From Parabacteroides acidifaciens (GTDB lineage Bacteria > Bacteroidota > Bacteroidia > Bacteroidales > Tannerellaceae), in contig NZ_QREV01000002.1 of the NCBI RefSeq assembly GCF_003363715.1, positions 62,001 to 126,000 of the forward strand: DNA of 64,000 bases, read 5' to 3'. The position numbers and the translations under genes are program-made. Below are positions 43,260 to 52,406 of this stretch, in pieces (the stretch's first letter is position 1; each line of letters begins with the position of its first letter). The notes under the pieces were generated by a model. The model had not been told where the DNA came from and did no database searches. It worked only from the letters and a program-made list of their open reading frames with translations.

Positions 43260-45308
43260 ATGAAACGAACGTTATTGATTCTTCCGGTTCTTGCATGGCT
43301 GAGTCTGCCTGCATTCTCCCAAGAGCCTGTCGATAAGACAGTCTCTTTGCAGAGTATTGAAATCCAAGGAAAACGCTTCGGCGGGTTGACCGGCGGCGAT
43401 GTGAAACGCCTGCAGGTGGATTATAACCTGAGCGGTGTGACCGGTACGACAGCGGATGTGTTCCGCCAGTTGCCGTCGGTTGTGACGGATATCGAGGGTG
43501 GAATTACATTCCGTGGTTCCAGCCATCCCGGCCTGTTGATCAACGGCGTTCCGTACGGGCTGATGGAGGAATACAGCGGGGATATGCTGATCCAGCTTCC
43601 GGCGCTCTTCTTCAACCGGGTGTCGATGACGGCGACTCCTTCTATCGAGCTTGTGCCCGATGGAGATGCGGGAGTTCTGAACCTGTCGTCGACAGCCTAT
43701 ACCGATAAGGATTCTCCACTTATCGTGACATTAGGCGCAGGATTCCAGGAACGATATAATGCCGGGGCGATCCTGAACCTGCATCCCGGCAAGTTCCATA
43801 TCGTCGGGAAATATAACTATCGCCGCGAGTACCGGAAACGTTCGTTTAGCAAATCGACGACGAACAAGGCGGGGACAACAGTGATGAACAATAACGCATC
43901 GGCCCGTCCGGATGTGCATCTGGCTGACCTGAGTGTCGGATATGACCTGACGGCCAACGATCTAATCACCGTATATGGTCTGTATAGCCTGATGGATTAC
44001 AGCCGTTACGGGAAGATCCATAATAATAAATTGGTAGACGGCAACCTGCAACCGGTCATGTTCCGCCACCGCTATAACGACCAGCGTCAGGAAGCTTATG
44101 CGGCCGAGGCGCGTTGGAGCCACACGTTCCGCAATCCGGAGAACCGCCTGGATGTGACATTCAACTATAACAACTTCACCTACGACGAAGACAACGCATA
44201 TAAGAATGAGAAACCGGAGACGGGAGCTATCATTGCCGAAGATAATTATTTCGTCAATCAGGATAAGAACAATTACTATCTGTCTGCGATCTATCGTACG
44301 GCTTTCGCCAACGACCTGAATCTGCATGTCGGATATATCGGTCGTTTCAAAGACGAGACTTATCTGGCGGAAGGGAATAAACTGGCGAATGGGAATTGGG
44401 AACCCGATATGCAGAAGCTGAATGATTTCGGTTTCAAGCGCCGGACCAATCTGCTTCTGGCTTCTTTGGATAAAAGCTGGGATGCTTTCTATGCGGAAGT
44501 GGGCGTACAGGCCGAGATGAACTGGCAGAATACAGACGATGCCACACGTACTCATTTTTATCCGCGTGTGAAGTTAGCGTATGAGACCGATAAGACCGGC
44601 GAGTTCGCGTTGAGCTATACACAGCGCGCCATCCGTCCGTATGGCGTAGACCTGAACCCGTTTGTCGACAGGAGCGACGCCACTTATATAAAGAAGGGAA
44701 ACCCAGATTTGAAGGATGAGTTCATCCATTCTTTCGAGTTGTCTTATTTGTATTCAAATAACCATTTCCGCCTGTCGCCGAGCCTTTACTACCGCAACAA
44801 AAGGAACCGGATCATGGATATCGCAACCTCGTCCGACAACGAAACGATTTGGCAAAAGGAGAATATCGGCCATAGCCAGACCTTGGGGTTTGAACTGTCC
44901 GGAACCTGGCAACCGATCCGTATTTTGTCGATCGGCCTGTCCGGCGATATCTTCCGCGACGAGATCGACGGCCGCACGATCGGTTATGATGAAAAGAAAT
45001 CGCTGGTTTGCGGTGATATCAAAGGCAATATCAACATCGCTATCACCCCGACTACGGAATTGCAGCTCGACGGCTTTTACATCTCCGACCAGCTCACTCC
45101 GCAGGGAAAGATTAAACACCGTTCCAGCGTGAACGCCGGCATCTCCCAGTATTTCATGTACCGCAAACTGCGTGCCAACCTGAGCATCAACAATATCTTC
45201 AACGGCCTCAAAGAGACAACGATTGTCGACACCCCGGATTTGCAGATCACACAGGTCCGCAATCGCGATGCACAGGTGACCTGGTTGACGCTGACGTATA
45301 ATCTGTAA
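43260..45308 (+). CDS. TonB-dependent outer-membrane receptor
   Basis: A 682-residue protein with a signal peptide (about 1-20, LPAFSQ), a short TonB-box-like lead (VSLQSIEIQGKRF), a plug (TADVFRQLPSVVTDIEGGITFRG-type segment with INGVPYGLMEEYSG, about 60-110) and a barrel to the C-terminus ending TLTYNL. It lacks the N-terminal carboxypeptidase-like domain of SusC proteins and has no SusD partner, suggesting a small ligand such as an iron or metal complex, or a cofactor. It converges on the apbE gene 10 bases away. Confidence 0.88.
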   Translation: MKRTLLILPVLAWLSLPAFSQEPVDKTVSLQSIEIQGKRFGGLTGGDVKRLQVDYNLSGVTGTTADVFRQLPSVVTDIEGGITFRGSSHPGLLINGVPYGLMEEYSGDMLIQLPALFFNRVSMTATPSIELVPDGDAGVLNLSSTAYTDKDSPLIVTLGAGFQERYNAGAILNLHPGKFHIVGKYNYRREYRKRSFSKSTTNKAGTTVMNNNASARPDVHLADLSVGYDLTANDLITVYGLYSLMDYSRYGKIHNNKLVDGNLQPVMFRHRYNDQRQEAYAAEARWSHTFRNPENRLDVTFNYNNFTYDEDNAYKNEKPETGAIIAEDNYFVNQDKNNYYLSAIYRTAFANDLNLHVGYIGRFKDETYLAEGNKLANGNWEPDMQKLNDFGFKRRTNLLLASLDKSWDAFYAEVGVQAEMNWQNTDDATRTHFYPRVKLAYETDKTGEFALSYTQRAIRPYGVDLNPFVDRSDATYIKKGNPDLKDEFIHSFELSYLYSNNHFRLSPSLYYRNKRNRIMDIATSSDNETIWQKENIGHSQTLGFELSGTWQPIRILSIGLSGDIFRDEIDGRTIGYDEKKSLVCGDIKGNINIAITPTTELQLDGFYISDQLTPQGKIKHRSSVNAGISQYFMYRKLRANLSINNIFNGLKETTIVDTPDLQITQVRNRDAQVTWLTLTYNL

Positions 45309-45318
45309 CGAATACGGC

Positions 45319-46308
45319 TTATTTTAGCAGATACCGGTCGAAGCCTGCCGAGCAGTCGGTCTGGTAGTTGCCGTCTTCATCCATATAGATGAACATATAT
45401 TCGATATCCGGTAGCTGCTCCTTTATCCGGCGGGCTTCATCACGTCCCATCGCCATGAAAGCGGTAGCATAGGCATCGGCATACATGCAGTCGGGGGCAA
45501 CGACGGTGACGCTTCCGACAGGTTGGGCAGCGGGATAGCCGGTAAGCGGATTGATCGTGTGGGCATATTTCTTGCCGTCCTTGATGTAGAAGTTCCGGTA
45601 ATCGCCGGAGGTGGCAAGGCCGAGGCGCCCGCAAAGTTGCACGATTACTTCTGTTTCCTGGTTGACTCCCATCGGATCGTCAACCGGTTTGGCGATGCCG
45701 AGATGCCAGCATTGGCCTTTCGCATTAACGCCTTTGGTGACAAACTCGCCTCCGATGTCGATCATGTAGTTCCGGATGCCTTTGCTTTCCAGCAGGCGGG
45801 CGATCACTTCACAGCTACAACCGTCGCCCATCGACGAACAGTTTAGTAATAGGCGCGGATCGTCCTTTATTATATGTCTTCCTTCCAAACGGACTTTTTG
45901 GTAGCCGACAAAAGAGCGGATGCTGTCTATCATCTGCGGCGTAACACTGTCCATCTTGCTGAATCCGAAACCCCAGAGGTTAATGAGCGGGGCACAGGTA
46001 ATGTCGTACATCCCGTCTGTCCTGGATGATACTTCTCTCGCCTTGCGGAAGACTTCGGCGAAAAGGGTGTCTACTTCCACTTCCTTATTCCGGTTGACCT
46101 GTGAGATGATGGAGAGCGAGTCGAAAGGGTTGAGGGAATGGTAATATCGTTTCAGTTCGGCGTGTATCTCGCCATCGAGCGATTCTGTATATTGGTAGAG
46201 GATGCGATAAGGTGTATGTAACTGCCCGTTTGTTTCGATGTATTGCGGTTGCGTTGTGCAACTGCCTAAAAGCAGGAGAGAGAGGAAGATGAGTAAGTTT
46301 GTTTTCAT
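45319..46308 (-). CDS. apbE: FAD:protein FMN transferase ApbE (lipoprotein)
   Basis: A 329-residue lipoprotein (lipobox LLGSCTTQ). It attaches FMN to Ser/Thr of extracytoplasmic flavoproteins such as NqrBC and RnfG. Recognisable segments are YDITCAPLINLWGFG (about 100-114), LNCSSMGDGCSCEVIARLLE (about 155-174; a variant of the usual D.GGIAKG segment), YMIDIGGEFVTKG and TINPLTGYPA (about 250), with an AYATAFMAMG metal-site segment. Target flavoproteins are not in the window. Confidence 0.9.
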   Translation of the reverse strand: MKTNLLIFLSLLLLGSCTTQPQYIETNGQLHTPYRILYQYTESLDGEIHAELKRYYHSLNPFDSLSIISQVNRNKEVEVDTLFAEVFRKAREVSSRTDGMYDITCAPLINLWGFGFSKMDSVTPQMIDSIRSFVGYQKVRLEGRHIIKDDPRLLLNCSSMGDGCSCEVIARLLESKGIRNYMIDIGGEFVTKGVNAKGQCWHLGIAKPVDDPMGVNQETEVIVQLCGRLGLATSGDYRNFYIKDGKKYAHTINPLTGYPAAQPVGSVTVVAPDCMYADAYATAFMAMGRDEARRIKEQLPDIEYMFIYMDEDGNYQTDCSAGFDRYLLK

Positions 46309-46340
46309 AGGATTATTATAATAAATGTTGGCAAGGAATG

Positions 46341-46462
46341 TGTTAAACTCCCTTGTCCCCGCGCTTTGACGCGGGGCCGCAAGAGAATAAGCCTAATCAA
46401 TAAATTATTATACGGCCAGTTCTAATGCGATCCCGCGTCAAGCGCGGGAACAAGGAACTCTT
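46341..46462. repeat. paired palindromes with TTGAC loop (first copy)
   Basis: A palindrome CCCCGCGCTTTGACGCGGGG (46357-46376) and a facing one CCCGCGTCAAGCGCGGG (46432-46448) are themselves in inverted orientation. Flanking GTTAAACTCCCTTGT on the left mirrors ACAAGGAACTCTTC on the right. The element occupies the gap between apbE and the carbamoyltransferase gene and may act as a transcription barrier. Confidence 0.75.
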
Positions 46463-46472
46463 CATTCCTCTA

Positions 46473-47426
46473 TTACAACTCCATCAATATCTTCTTCAAC
46501 ACCGTCTGTGCCGAAATCTCGCGGTTGGCAGCTTCGGGAATGACGATGCTTTGCGGGCTTTCGATTACGTCGTCCGTTACGATCATATTGCGGCGGACGG
46601 GGAGGCAATGCATGAAGTAGGCGTTGTTGGTCAGTGCCATCTTTTCGGTGTCGACTGTCCAGCTGCGGTCCATGTTGAGGACTTTGCCGTAGTTGGGATC
46701 GGCATAGGCTGCCCAGTTCTTGGCATAGATAAAGTCAGCCCCTTCGAATGCTTTCTTCTGGTCATATTCCACGCGGGCGTTGCCGACGAAGCGCGGGTCC
46801 AGTTCGTAGCCTTCCGGATGCGTAATCACAAATTCGTAATCCGTTGCATTCATCCATTCGGCGAAGCTGTTAGGAACGGCTTGCGGAAGCGATTTAGGAT
46901 GTGGTGCCCAAGTCATTACGACCTTCGGACGGGCTGTCTTCTTATACTCTTCAATGGTAATCAGGTCGGCGAAGCTCTGCAACGGGTGGCGGGTAGCTGC
47001 TTCCATGCTGAACACCGGCCGGCCGGAGTATTGGATGAACTGGTTCAGAATCTTTTCGTTGTAGTCGTCTTCCTTACTCTCGAAGCGGGCAAAGGAACGT
47101 ACGCCTATCACGTCGCAATAGCAACCCATGACCGGAACGGCCTCTAAGAGATGTTCGGGTTTGTCGCCGTCCATGATGACGCCCCGCTCTGTTTCCAGTT
47201 TCCAGGCACCCTGGTTCACGTCGAGCACCATCGTGTTCATGCCTAAGTTCATGGCCGCCTTCTGGGTGGAGAGGCGGGTACGGAGGCTGGAGTTGAAGAA
47301 TATCATTAATAACGTCTTGTTCTTGCCCAGCTCGGTGAACTGGTAGCGGTCTTTCTTAATCTCGAACGCTTCGGCGAGCGCCTGCTTGAGGTCGCCCAAA
47401 TCCTGTACACAAGTGAAGTTTCTCAT
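46473..47426 (-). CDS. argF': N-succinylornithine carbamoyltransferase (ArgF')
   Basis: A 317-residue transcarbamylase of the Bacteroidota arginine pathway, which uses N-succinyl-L-ornithine. The carbamoyl phosphate loop is SSLRTRLSTQKAAMNLG (about 45-61; STRT replaced by SLRT), with the distinctive WKLETERGVIMDGDKPEHLLEA segment, HPLQSFADLITIEE and the C-terminal MHCLPVRRN. These differ from standard ornithine enzymes and fit the succinyl-specific type described in Bacteroides fragilis. A -7 box TACATTTG (minus, 47460-47453) lies 27 bp upstream. Other arginine genes are not adjacent. Confidence 0.9.
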   Translation of the reverse strand: MRNFTCVQDLGDLKQALAEAFEIKKDRYQFTELGKNKTLLMIFFNSSLRTRLSTQKAAMNLGMNTMVLDVNQGAWKLETERGVIMDGDKPEHLLEAVPVMGCYCDVIGVRSFARFESKEDDYNEKILNQFIQYSGRPVFSMEAATRHPLQSFADLITIEEYKKTARPKVVMTWAPHPKSLPQAVPNSFAEWMNATDYEFVITHPEGYELDPRFVGNARVEYDQKKAFEGADFIYAKNWAAYADPNYGKVLNMDRSWTVDTEKMALTNNAYFMHCLPVRRNMIVTDDVIESPQSIVIPEAANREISAQTVLKKILMEL

Positions 47427-47513
47427 ATTATACTATTTAATGTAGTGAGGCACAAATGTAGGCATTTCCGGGGAGAATGCAAAGCCCTGGATATTGGTCG
47501 GGATATGTCTGAG

Positions 47514-49085
47514 TCAGCCCTTAATCACCCATTCTCCAAGATTCCGCTCTTCCCGGCTGAAGGATACTCCTACTTTCACTAACTTCCTGGCGTCGGCGGT
47601 GTAAGGAATAAGATATCCTTTGTCGTCGATCTGGCGGATGGCTTCATCGGTGGAGCCGTTCAGTTTGAACTCGAATACGTAGATGTAATCGTCCGTCCAG
47701 ACCACTGCATCGGCACGTCCTTTGGCACTGCGCACTTCCGCTTCGACGAACTGCCCCATTAGTTTGAAGACTAAATAGAAGATGACCTGATAGTGCCGCT
47801 CCGTCTTGTCGTTCAGCTCATACGGAATGTCGGCGAAGAAGGCGCGCAGGCGGGTGAGGAAAGCCTCTGTCTCTCCTTTTTCAAGCTCCCTGACAAACTT
47901 GCCGATATAGAAGCTTGTATCTTGTGCAGCAACCGGCGTATAGAAAGGAGCCGCGAAGTTGAGGAAGCCATATTTCACCTCTTCGTTCGGGAAGCCGAGG
48001 GTGTACTGGTTAAACCGCTCATCATACTCTTTTATTGTCAGATAGCCGCTCTGGTAGATCATCGGGATGGGGTTGTGTATGTTGGCCCGGTCATCGGAGA
48101 GGCTGGCGGCAGATACTTCGACACCTTCCATCTCACGGAGGTCATAGTCCGTCTTCTTAAGCATTTCGACCAGGAAAGTCGGTGTGCCGCTGGCAAACCA
48201 GTAGTTCCCGAAGCGGCTTTTGCTCAGGGCGCTCAGTACACTGAAAGGGTTGTACATCGGGTGAAACTCTTCATCAGGAGTGAAACGGTAGCCATCGTAT
48301 TGTCGGGTCAGCTCGGCAAACATCTTGTCGAAAGACAGTTTATTCTTGGTCGCCATAGCTTCCAGCTCCGGGCGGAAGGTCGCCTCGATTTCCGTACGGG
48401 TCATACCGCAAAGTGCATCATACTCGATATCGAAGCTGATGTCGTTCAGCTGGTTCAGATTGCTGAAGATACCCATCTGCGCAAACTTCGTCACACCGGT
48501 GATGAAGACGAATTGCAGGTAAAGGTCGGCACTTTTTAGTACGGTATAGAAGGCGGTCAGCGTCTCGCGGAAGTCTTTCTGCAATACTTCGTCGTGCATG
48601 GAACGGAGCATCGGTTTGTCATACTCATCCACCAGGACGACGACGCGGCGGCCGGTCTTTTCGTATGCTTTCCGTATTACGGTCATGAAGCGGCCGGAGT
48701 GGGTAATACCTTCGCCCCCGGTTTCGTAAAGTTCCTCCCATCCTTTGAGCTGTCGTTCGAGGATACTTTCCAGCGCCTTGCGACTGTCGTATTTTTCGGC
48801 ATTGAGGTCAAGGTGGAGCACTGGATATTCCTTCCAGTCCTTTTCCAATTGTTCGATAGCCAATCCTTTGAATAACTCTTTCTTCCCTTGGAAGTAGGCT
48901 TCGAGAGTCGAAAGCAGCAAGCTCTTGCCGAAGCGGCGGGGACGGCTCAGGAAGTAGGGGAGACGACTGTTCGCCAGCTTATAAACGAGAGCGGTTTTAT
49001 CGACATAGAGGAAACCTTCCGAGCGAAGTTTCTCGAAGCTTTGTATTCCGATAGGGAGCAGACGGCTGTTGCTTGTTGTATCCAT
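47514..49085 (-). CDS. AAA-ATPase-like protein with PD-(D/E)XK nuclease domain, paralogue 1
   Basis: A 523-residue protein of the AAA-ATPase-like (pfam09820) plus PDDEXK_9 (pfam08011) architecture. The P-loop is SRPRRFGKSLLLSTLEAY (about 41-58) and Walker B is VVVLVDEYDKPML (about 148-160). The C-terminal nuclease-like core is RSAKGRADAVVWTDDYIYVFEFKL (Asp and E-x-K, about 430-455). The family is expanded in Bacteroidota and has no established function; mobile-element defence or regulation are guesses. This is the most diverged of three tandem copies, and its -7 box is degenerate. Confidence 0.85.
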   Translation of the reverse strand: MDTTSNSRLLPIGIQSFEKLRSEGFLYVDKTALVYKLANSRLPYFLSRPRRFGKSLLLSTLEAYFQGKKELFKGLAIEQLEKDWKEYPVLHLDLNAEKYDSRKALESILERQLKGWEELYETGGEGITHSGRFMTVIRKAYEKTGRRVVVLVDEYDKPMLRSMHDEVLQKDFRETLTAFYTVLKSADLYLQFVFITGVTKFAQMGIFSNLNQLNDISFDIEYDALCGMTRTEIEATFRPELEAMATKNKLSFDKMFAELTRQYDGYRFTPDEEFHPMYNPFSVLSALSKSRFGNYWFASGTPTFLVEMLKKTDYDLREMEGVEVSAASLSDDRANIHNPIPMIYQSGYLTIKEYDERFNQYTLGFPNEEVKYGFLNFAAPFYTPVAAQDTSFYIGKFVRELEKGETEAFLTRLRAFFADIPYELNDKTERHYQVIFYLVFKLMGQFVEAEVRSAKGRADAVVWTDDYIYVFEFKLNGSTDEAIRQIDDKGYLIPYTADARKLVKVGVSFSREERNLGEWVIKG

Positions 49086-49167
49086 ACGACTGATGCAATT
49101 TATTTATATGATACGAAGATACGATTTCTTTAGAAGCTGGACAATCTTTGTCCGGATTAATAGGAGG

Positions 49168-50736
49168 TTAGCCCTTAATCACCCATTCTCCAAGATTCCG
49201 CTCTTCCCGGCTGAAGGAGACTCCTACTTTTACCAACTTCCTGCCGTCAGCGGTGTAAGGGATAAGATATCCTTTGTCGTCGATCTGACGGATGGCTTCA
49301 TCGACGGTGCCATCTAACTTGAACTCGAATACGTAGATGTAGTCGGCTGTTTTGACGACGGCGTCGGCGCGTCCTTTGGCACTGCGCACTTCCGCTTCCG
49401 CAAACTGCCCGAGCAATTTGAATACAAGATAGAATACCACCTGATAATGACGTTCCGTCTTGTTGTTGAGCTCGTAAGGAATATCGGCAAAGAAAGCGCG
49501 CAGGCGGGTGAGGAAGGCTTCTGGATCACCTTTCCGCAACTCTTGTACAAACTTGCCTATGTAGAAGTTACCCTCCTCGCTGTCGATCGGCGTATAGAAA
49601 GGCAGTACGAAGTTGAGAAAGCCGTAGCGTACCTCTTCATTCGGGAAACCGAGGGTATATGTCTTAAACTCTTTATCATAACTCTTAATAGTGAGATACC
49701 CGCTCTGATAAATCATCGGGACGGGCTCTTTGCTGTTTGCCCGGTAGCTGATCAGTGCTGCCGAGGGCACTTCGATGCCATCGAGCTCACGCAGGTCATA
49801 GTCAGTCTCCTTCAACATATTCACCAGGAAGGTGGGGGTGCCGCTGGAGAACCAGTAGTCTCCAAAACGTTGCTTGGAGAAGGCGCTTAACACACTGAAC
49901 GGATTGAATATTCCCGGCTTGTTTACGTCCTCCGTGAAATGGTAGCCGTCGTATAGGTCCGTTAGCTTTTGCTTGACTTCTTCGTAGGATAGTCCGGTTT
50001 GTGCTGCCAGCTCTTTTAGCTCAGTGGCAAAGGTCGCTTCTATCTCGATACTGGTCATGCCGCATAAGTCAGCATAAGCATAGTCCATACTGATGTCGTT
50101 CAGTTGGTTGAGCTCGCTGAACACACTCATCTGCGCAAACTTCGTTACACCTGTGATGAAGACGAGACGCAGGTAACGGTCGGCACTTTTCAGTACCGTA
50201 TAAAACGCAGTCAGTGTGTTACGGAATTGGCGTTGTAACTCCTCGCTGTGAAAAGAACGGAGCAAAGGCTTGTCGTATTCGTCGATGAGGACAACTACCG
50301 GATGCCCTGTTTTCAGGTAAGCCTGTTCAATGATATAAGCAAAACGTTCCTCTGGCGCCCTGTCTTTCTTTTCATCGCCATATAGGGCTTCCCACTTCTC
50401 TAAATGCTGGTTGAGCATGGCAATAAGGTCCTCTTGGGTCTCGTAGTTGCGGGCATTGAGGTCGAGGTGCATCACGGGGTGTACTTCCCAATCCGTTTCT
50501 AACTTGTCGATAGCCAATCCCTCAAACAGTTCGCGTTTCCCTTCGAAATAAGCTTCCAGGGTAGAAAGCAGCAAACTCTTCCCGAAACGGCGGGGGCGGC
50601 TCAGGAAACAGGGATTGCCGGCCGTAGCCAACTGGTAGACCAGATCCGTCTTGTCTACATATATATATTGTCCGCGGCGGAGCTTCTCGAAGCTCTGTAT
50701 GCCGATGGGGTATTTCCTGATTGCTGATGTTGCCAT
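49168..50736 (-). CDS. AAA-ATPase-like protein with PD-(D/E)XK nuclease domain, paralogue 2
   Basis: A 522-residue tandem paralogue with the same order: P-loop RRFGKSLLLS, Walker B VVVLIDEYDKPLL and the nuclease-like GRADAVVKTADYIYVFEFKL near the C-terminus. Its first 70 or so residues and last 230 are almost identical to paralogue 3, while residues about 85-290 differ widely. A -7 box TACCTTTG (minus, 50766-50759) overlaps a palindrome TTGTTTACTGTAAACAA (50745-50761) just before the start, so it has its own promoter. Confidence 0.85.
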   Translation of the reverse strand: MATSAIRKYPIGIQSFEKLRRGQYIYVDKTDLVYQLATAGNPCFLSRPRRFGKSLLLSTLEAYFEGKRELFEGLAIDKLETDWEVHPVMHLDLNARNYETQEDLIAMLNQHLEKWEALYGDEKKDRAPEERFAYIIEQAYLKTGHPVVVLIDEYDKPLLRSFHSEELQRQFRNTLTAFYTVLKSADRYLRLVFITGVTKFAQMSVFSELNQLNDISMDYAYADLCGMTSIEIEATFATELKELAAQTGLSYEEVKQKLTDLYDGYHFTEDVNKPGIFNPFSVLSAFSKQRFGDYWFSSGTPTFLVNMLKETDYDLRELDGIEVPSAALISYRANSKEPVPMIYQSGYLTIKSYDKEFKTYTLGFPNEEVRYGFLNFVLPFYTPIDSEEGNFYIGKFVQELRKGDPEAFLTRLRAFFADIPYELNNKTERHYQVVFYLVFKLLGQFAEAEVRSAKGRADAVVKTADYIYVFEFKLDGTVDEAIRQIDDKGYLIPYTADGRKLVKVGVSFSREERNLGEWVIKG

Positions 50737-50744
50737 AGTCGTTC

Positions 50745-50766
50745 TTGTTTACTGTAAACAAAGGTA
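50745..50766 (-). promoter_or_regulatory. promoter -7 box overlapping a palindrome, paralogue 2
   Basis: TTGTTTACTGTAAACAA (8+1+8 bp, 50745-50761) overlaps the minus-strand -7 word TACCTTTG. A bound repressor would block the promoter. Confidence 0.45.
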
Positions 50767-50809
50767 ATTAATTTTTTCGTTTGCCCATCCCCGGTCGGTC
50801 GGGAGCAAG

Positions 50810-52375
50810 TTAGCCCTTAATCACCCATTCTCCAAGATTCCGCTCTTCCCGGCTGAAGGAGACTCCTACTTTCACCAACTTCCTGCCGTCAGCGGTGTAA
50901 GGAATAAGATATCCTTTGTCGTCGATCTGACGGATAGCTTCATCGACGGTGCCATCTAACTTGAACTCGAATACGTAGATGTAGTCGGCTGTTTTGACGA
51001 CTGCGTCGGCGCGTCCTTTGGCACTGCGCACTTCCGCTTCCGCAAACTGCCCGAGCAATTTGAATACAAGATAGAATACCACCTGATAATGACGTTCCGT
51101 CTTGTTGTTGAGCTCGTAAGGAATATCGGCAAAGAAAGCGCGCAGGCGGGTGAGGAAGGCTTCGGGGTCGCCTTTCTCCAACTCTTGTATAAACTTGCCT
51201 ATGTAGAAGTTACCCTCCTCGCTGTCGATCGGCGTATAGAAAGGCAGCACAAAGTTGAGAAAGCCGTAGCGTACCTCTTCATTCGGGAAGCCGAGAGTAT
51301 ATGTCTTGAAACGTTCGTCATAACTTTTTATCGTCAGGTATCCGCTCTGATAAATCATCGGGACGGGCTCCTTGCTGCTTGCCCGGTAGTTGATCAATGC
51401 AGCGGAGGGCACTTCGATGCCGTCGAGTTCACGCAAGTCGTAGTCTGTGTCCTTCAGCATGTTTACCAGAAACGTAGGGGTGCCGCTGACGAACCAGTAA
51501 TCTTTGAATACCTTATACGACATCACACTCAGCAGGCTGAACGGGTTGTATATCCCTTCGGTAGCATATTCGCTGAACCGGTAGCCGTCATAAAGGCGGG
51601 TCAGCTTATTCATGACCTCTTCCGTTGTCAGGTTATTGAGCCTGCCTAACTCCTCTATGTCGGGAGCGAAACTGTCTTCGATTTCACTGCGCGTCATACC
51701 GCAAAGGGTGGCATATTGAGGCAGCTGGCTGATGTCGGTCAGTTGGTTGAGCTCGCTGAACACACTCATCTGTGCGAACTTCGTTACACCGGTGATGAAG
51801 ACGAACCGTAGCCACGGGTCGGCGCTTTTCAGCACGGTATAGAAAGCAGTCAGACGATTGCGGAACTGTTGCTGTAACTCCTCGTTGTGAAAAGAGCGGA
51901 GCAAGGGCTTGTCGTATTCGTCGATAAGGACTACCACGCCGCGACCGGTCTGCACGGAGGCTTCGCGGATCACATCCATGAAACGGATGGAGATACTCCG
52001 GTTGGGCTGGGTGATCCCGTATGTTTGTTCCCATCGGGAAAGCTGGCTTTCAAGCATATTGTCCAGCTCCTCTACACTGTCGTAACGTTCGGCGTTGAGA
52101 TCGAGATGGAATACCGGGTGAACCGCCCATTCCGTCTCAAGCTGTTCGACAGCCAGTCCGGTGAACAACTCTTTCTTCCCTAAGAAGTAGGCTTCGAACG
52201 TAGAAAGCAGCAAACTCTTCCCGAAACGGCGGGGACGGCTCAGGAAACAGGGATTGCCGGCCGTAGCCAACTGATAGACCAGATTCGTCTTGTCTACATA
52301 TATATATTGTCCGCGGCGGAGCTTCTCGAAGCTCTGTATGCCGATGGGGTATTTCCTGATTGCTGATGTTGCCAT
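50810..52375 (-). CDS. AAA-ATPase-like protein with PD-(D/E)XK nuclease domain, paralogue 3
   Basis: A 521-residue tandem paralogue. The ATG at 52375 gives the same MATSAIRKYPIGIQSFEKL start as paralogue 2; a longer in-frame start at 52396 is not shared and overlaps the promoter (-7 box TATCTTTG, minus, 52405-52398). P-loop, Walker B and nuclease motifs are all intact. The middle third is unique (LESQLSRWEQTYG, SISIRFMDVIREA), but both ends are near-copies of paralogue 2, pointing to gene conversion. Confidence 0.85.
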   Translation of the reverse strand: MATSAIRKYPIGIQSFEKLRRGQYIYVDKTNLVYQLATAGNPCFLSRPRRFGKSLLLSTFEAYFLGKKELFTGLAVEQLETEWAVHPVFHLDLNAERYDSVEELDNMLESQLSRWEQTYGITQPNRSISIRFMDVIREASVQTGRGVVVLIDEYDKPLLRSFHNEELQQQFRNRLTAFYTVLKSADPWLRFVFITGVTKFAQMSVFSELNQLTDISQLPQYATLCGMTRSEIEDSFAPDIEELGRLNNLTTEEVMNKLTRLYDGYRFSEYATEGIYNPFSLLSVMSYKVFKDYWFVSGTPTFLVNMLKDTDYDLRELDGIEVPSAALINYRASSKEPVPMIYQSGYLTIKSYDERFKTYTLGFPNEEVRYGFLNFVLPFYTPIDSEEGNFYIGKFIQELEKGDPEAFLTRLRAFFADIPYELNNKTERHYQVVFYLVFKLLGQFAEAEVRSAKGRADAVVKTADYIYVFEFKLDGTVDEAIRQIDDKGYLIPYTADGRKLVKVGVSFSREERNLGEWVIKG

Positions 52376-52406
52376 AGTCGTTCCTCTTTTGTGCAAACAA
52401 AGATAA

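Noticed and set aside
46425-47147. Rightward open frame of 240 codons
   Set aside because: Antisense to the N-succinylornithine carbamoyltransferase gene and starts inside a palindromic repeat.
47793-48539. Rightward open frame of 248 codons, with similar frames at 49447 and 51089
   Set aside because: Antisense to the three AAA-ATPase genes. They recur because the paralogues are near-identical, not because they are conserved genes.
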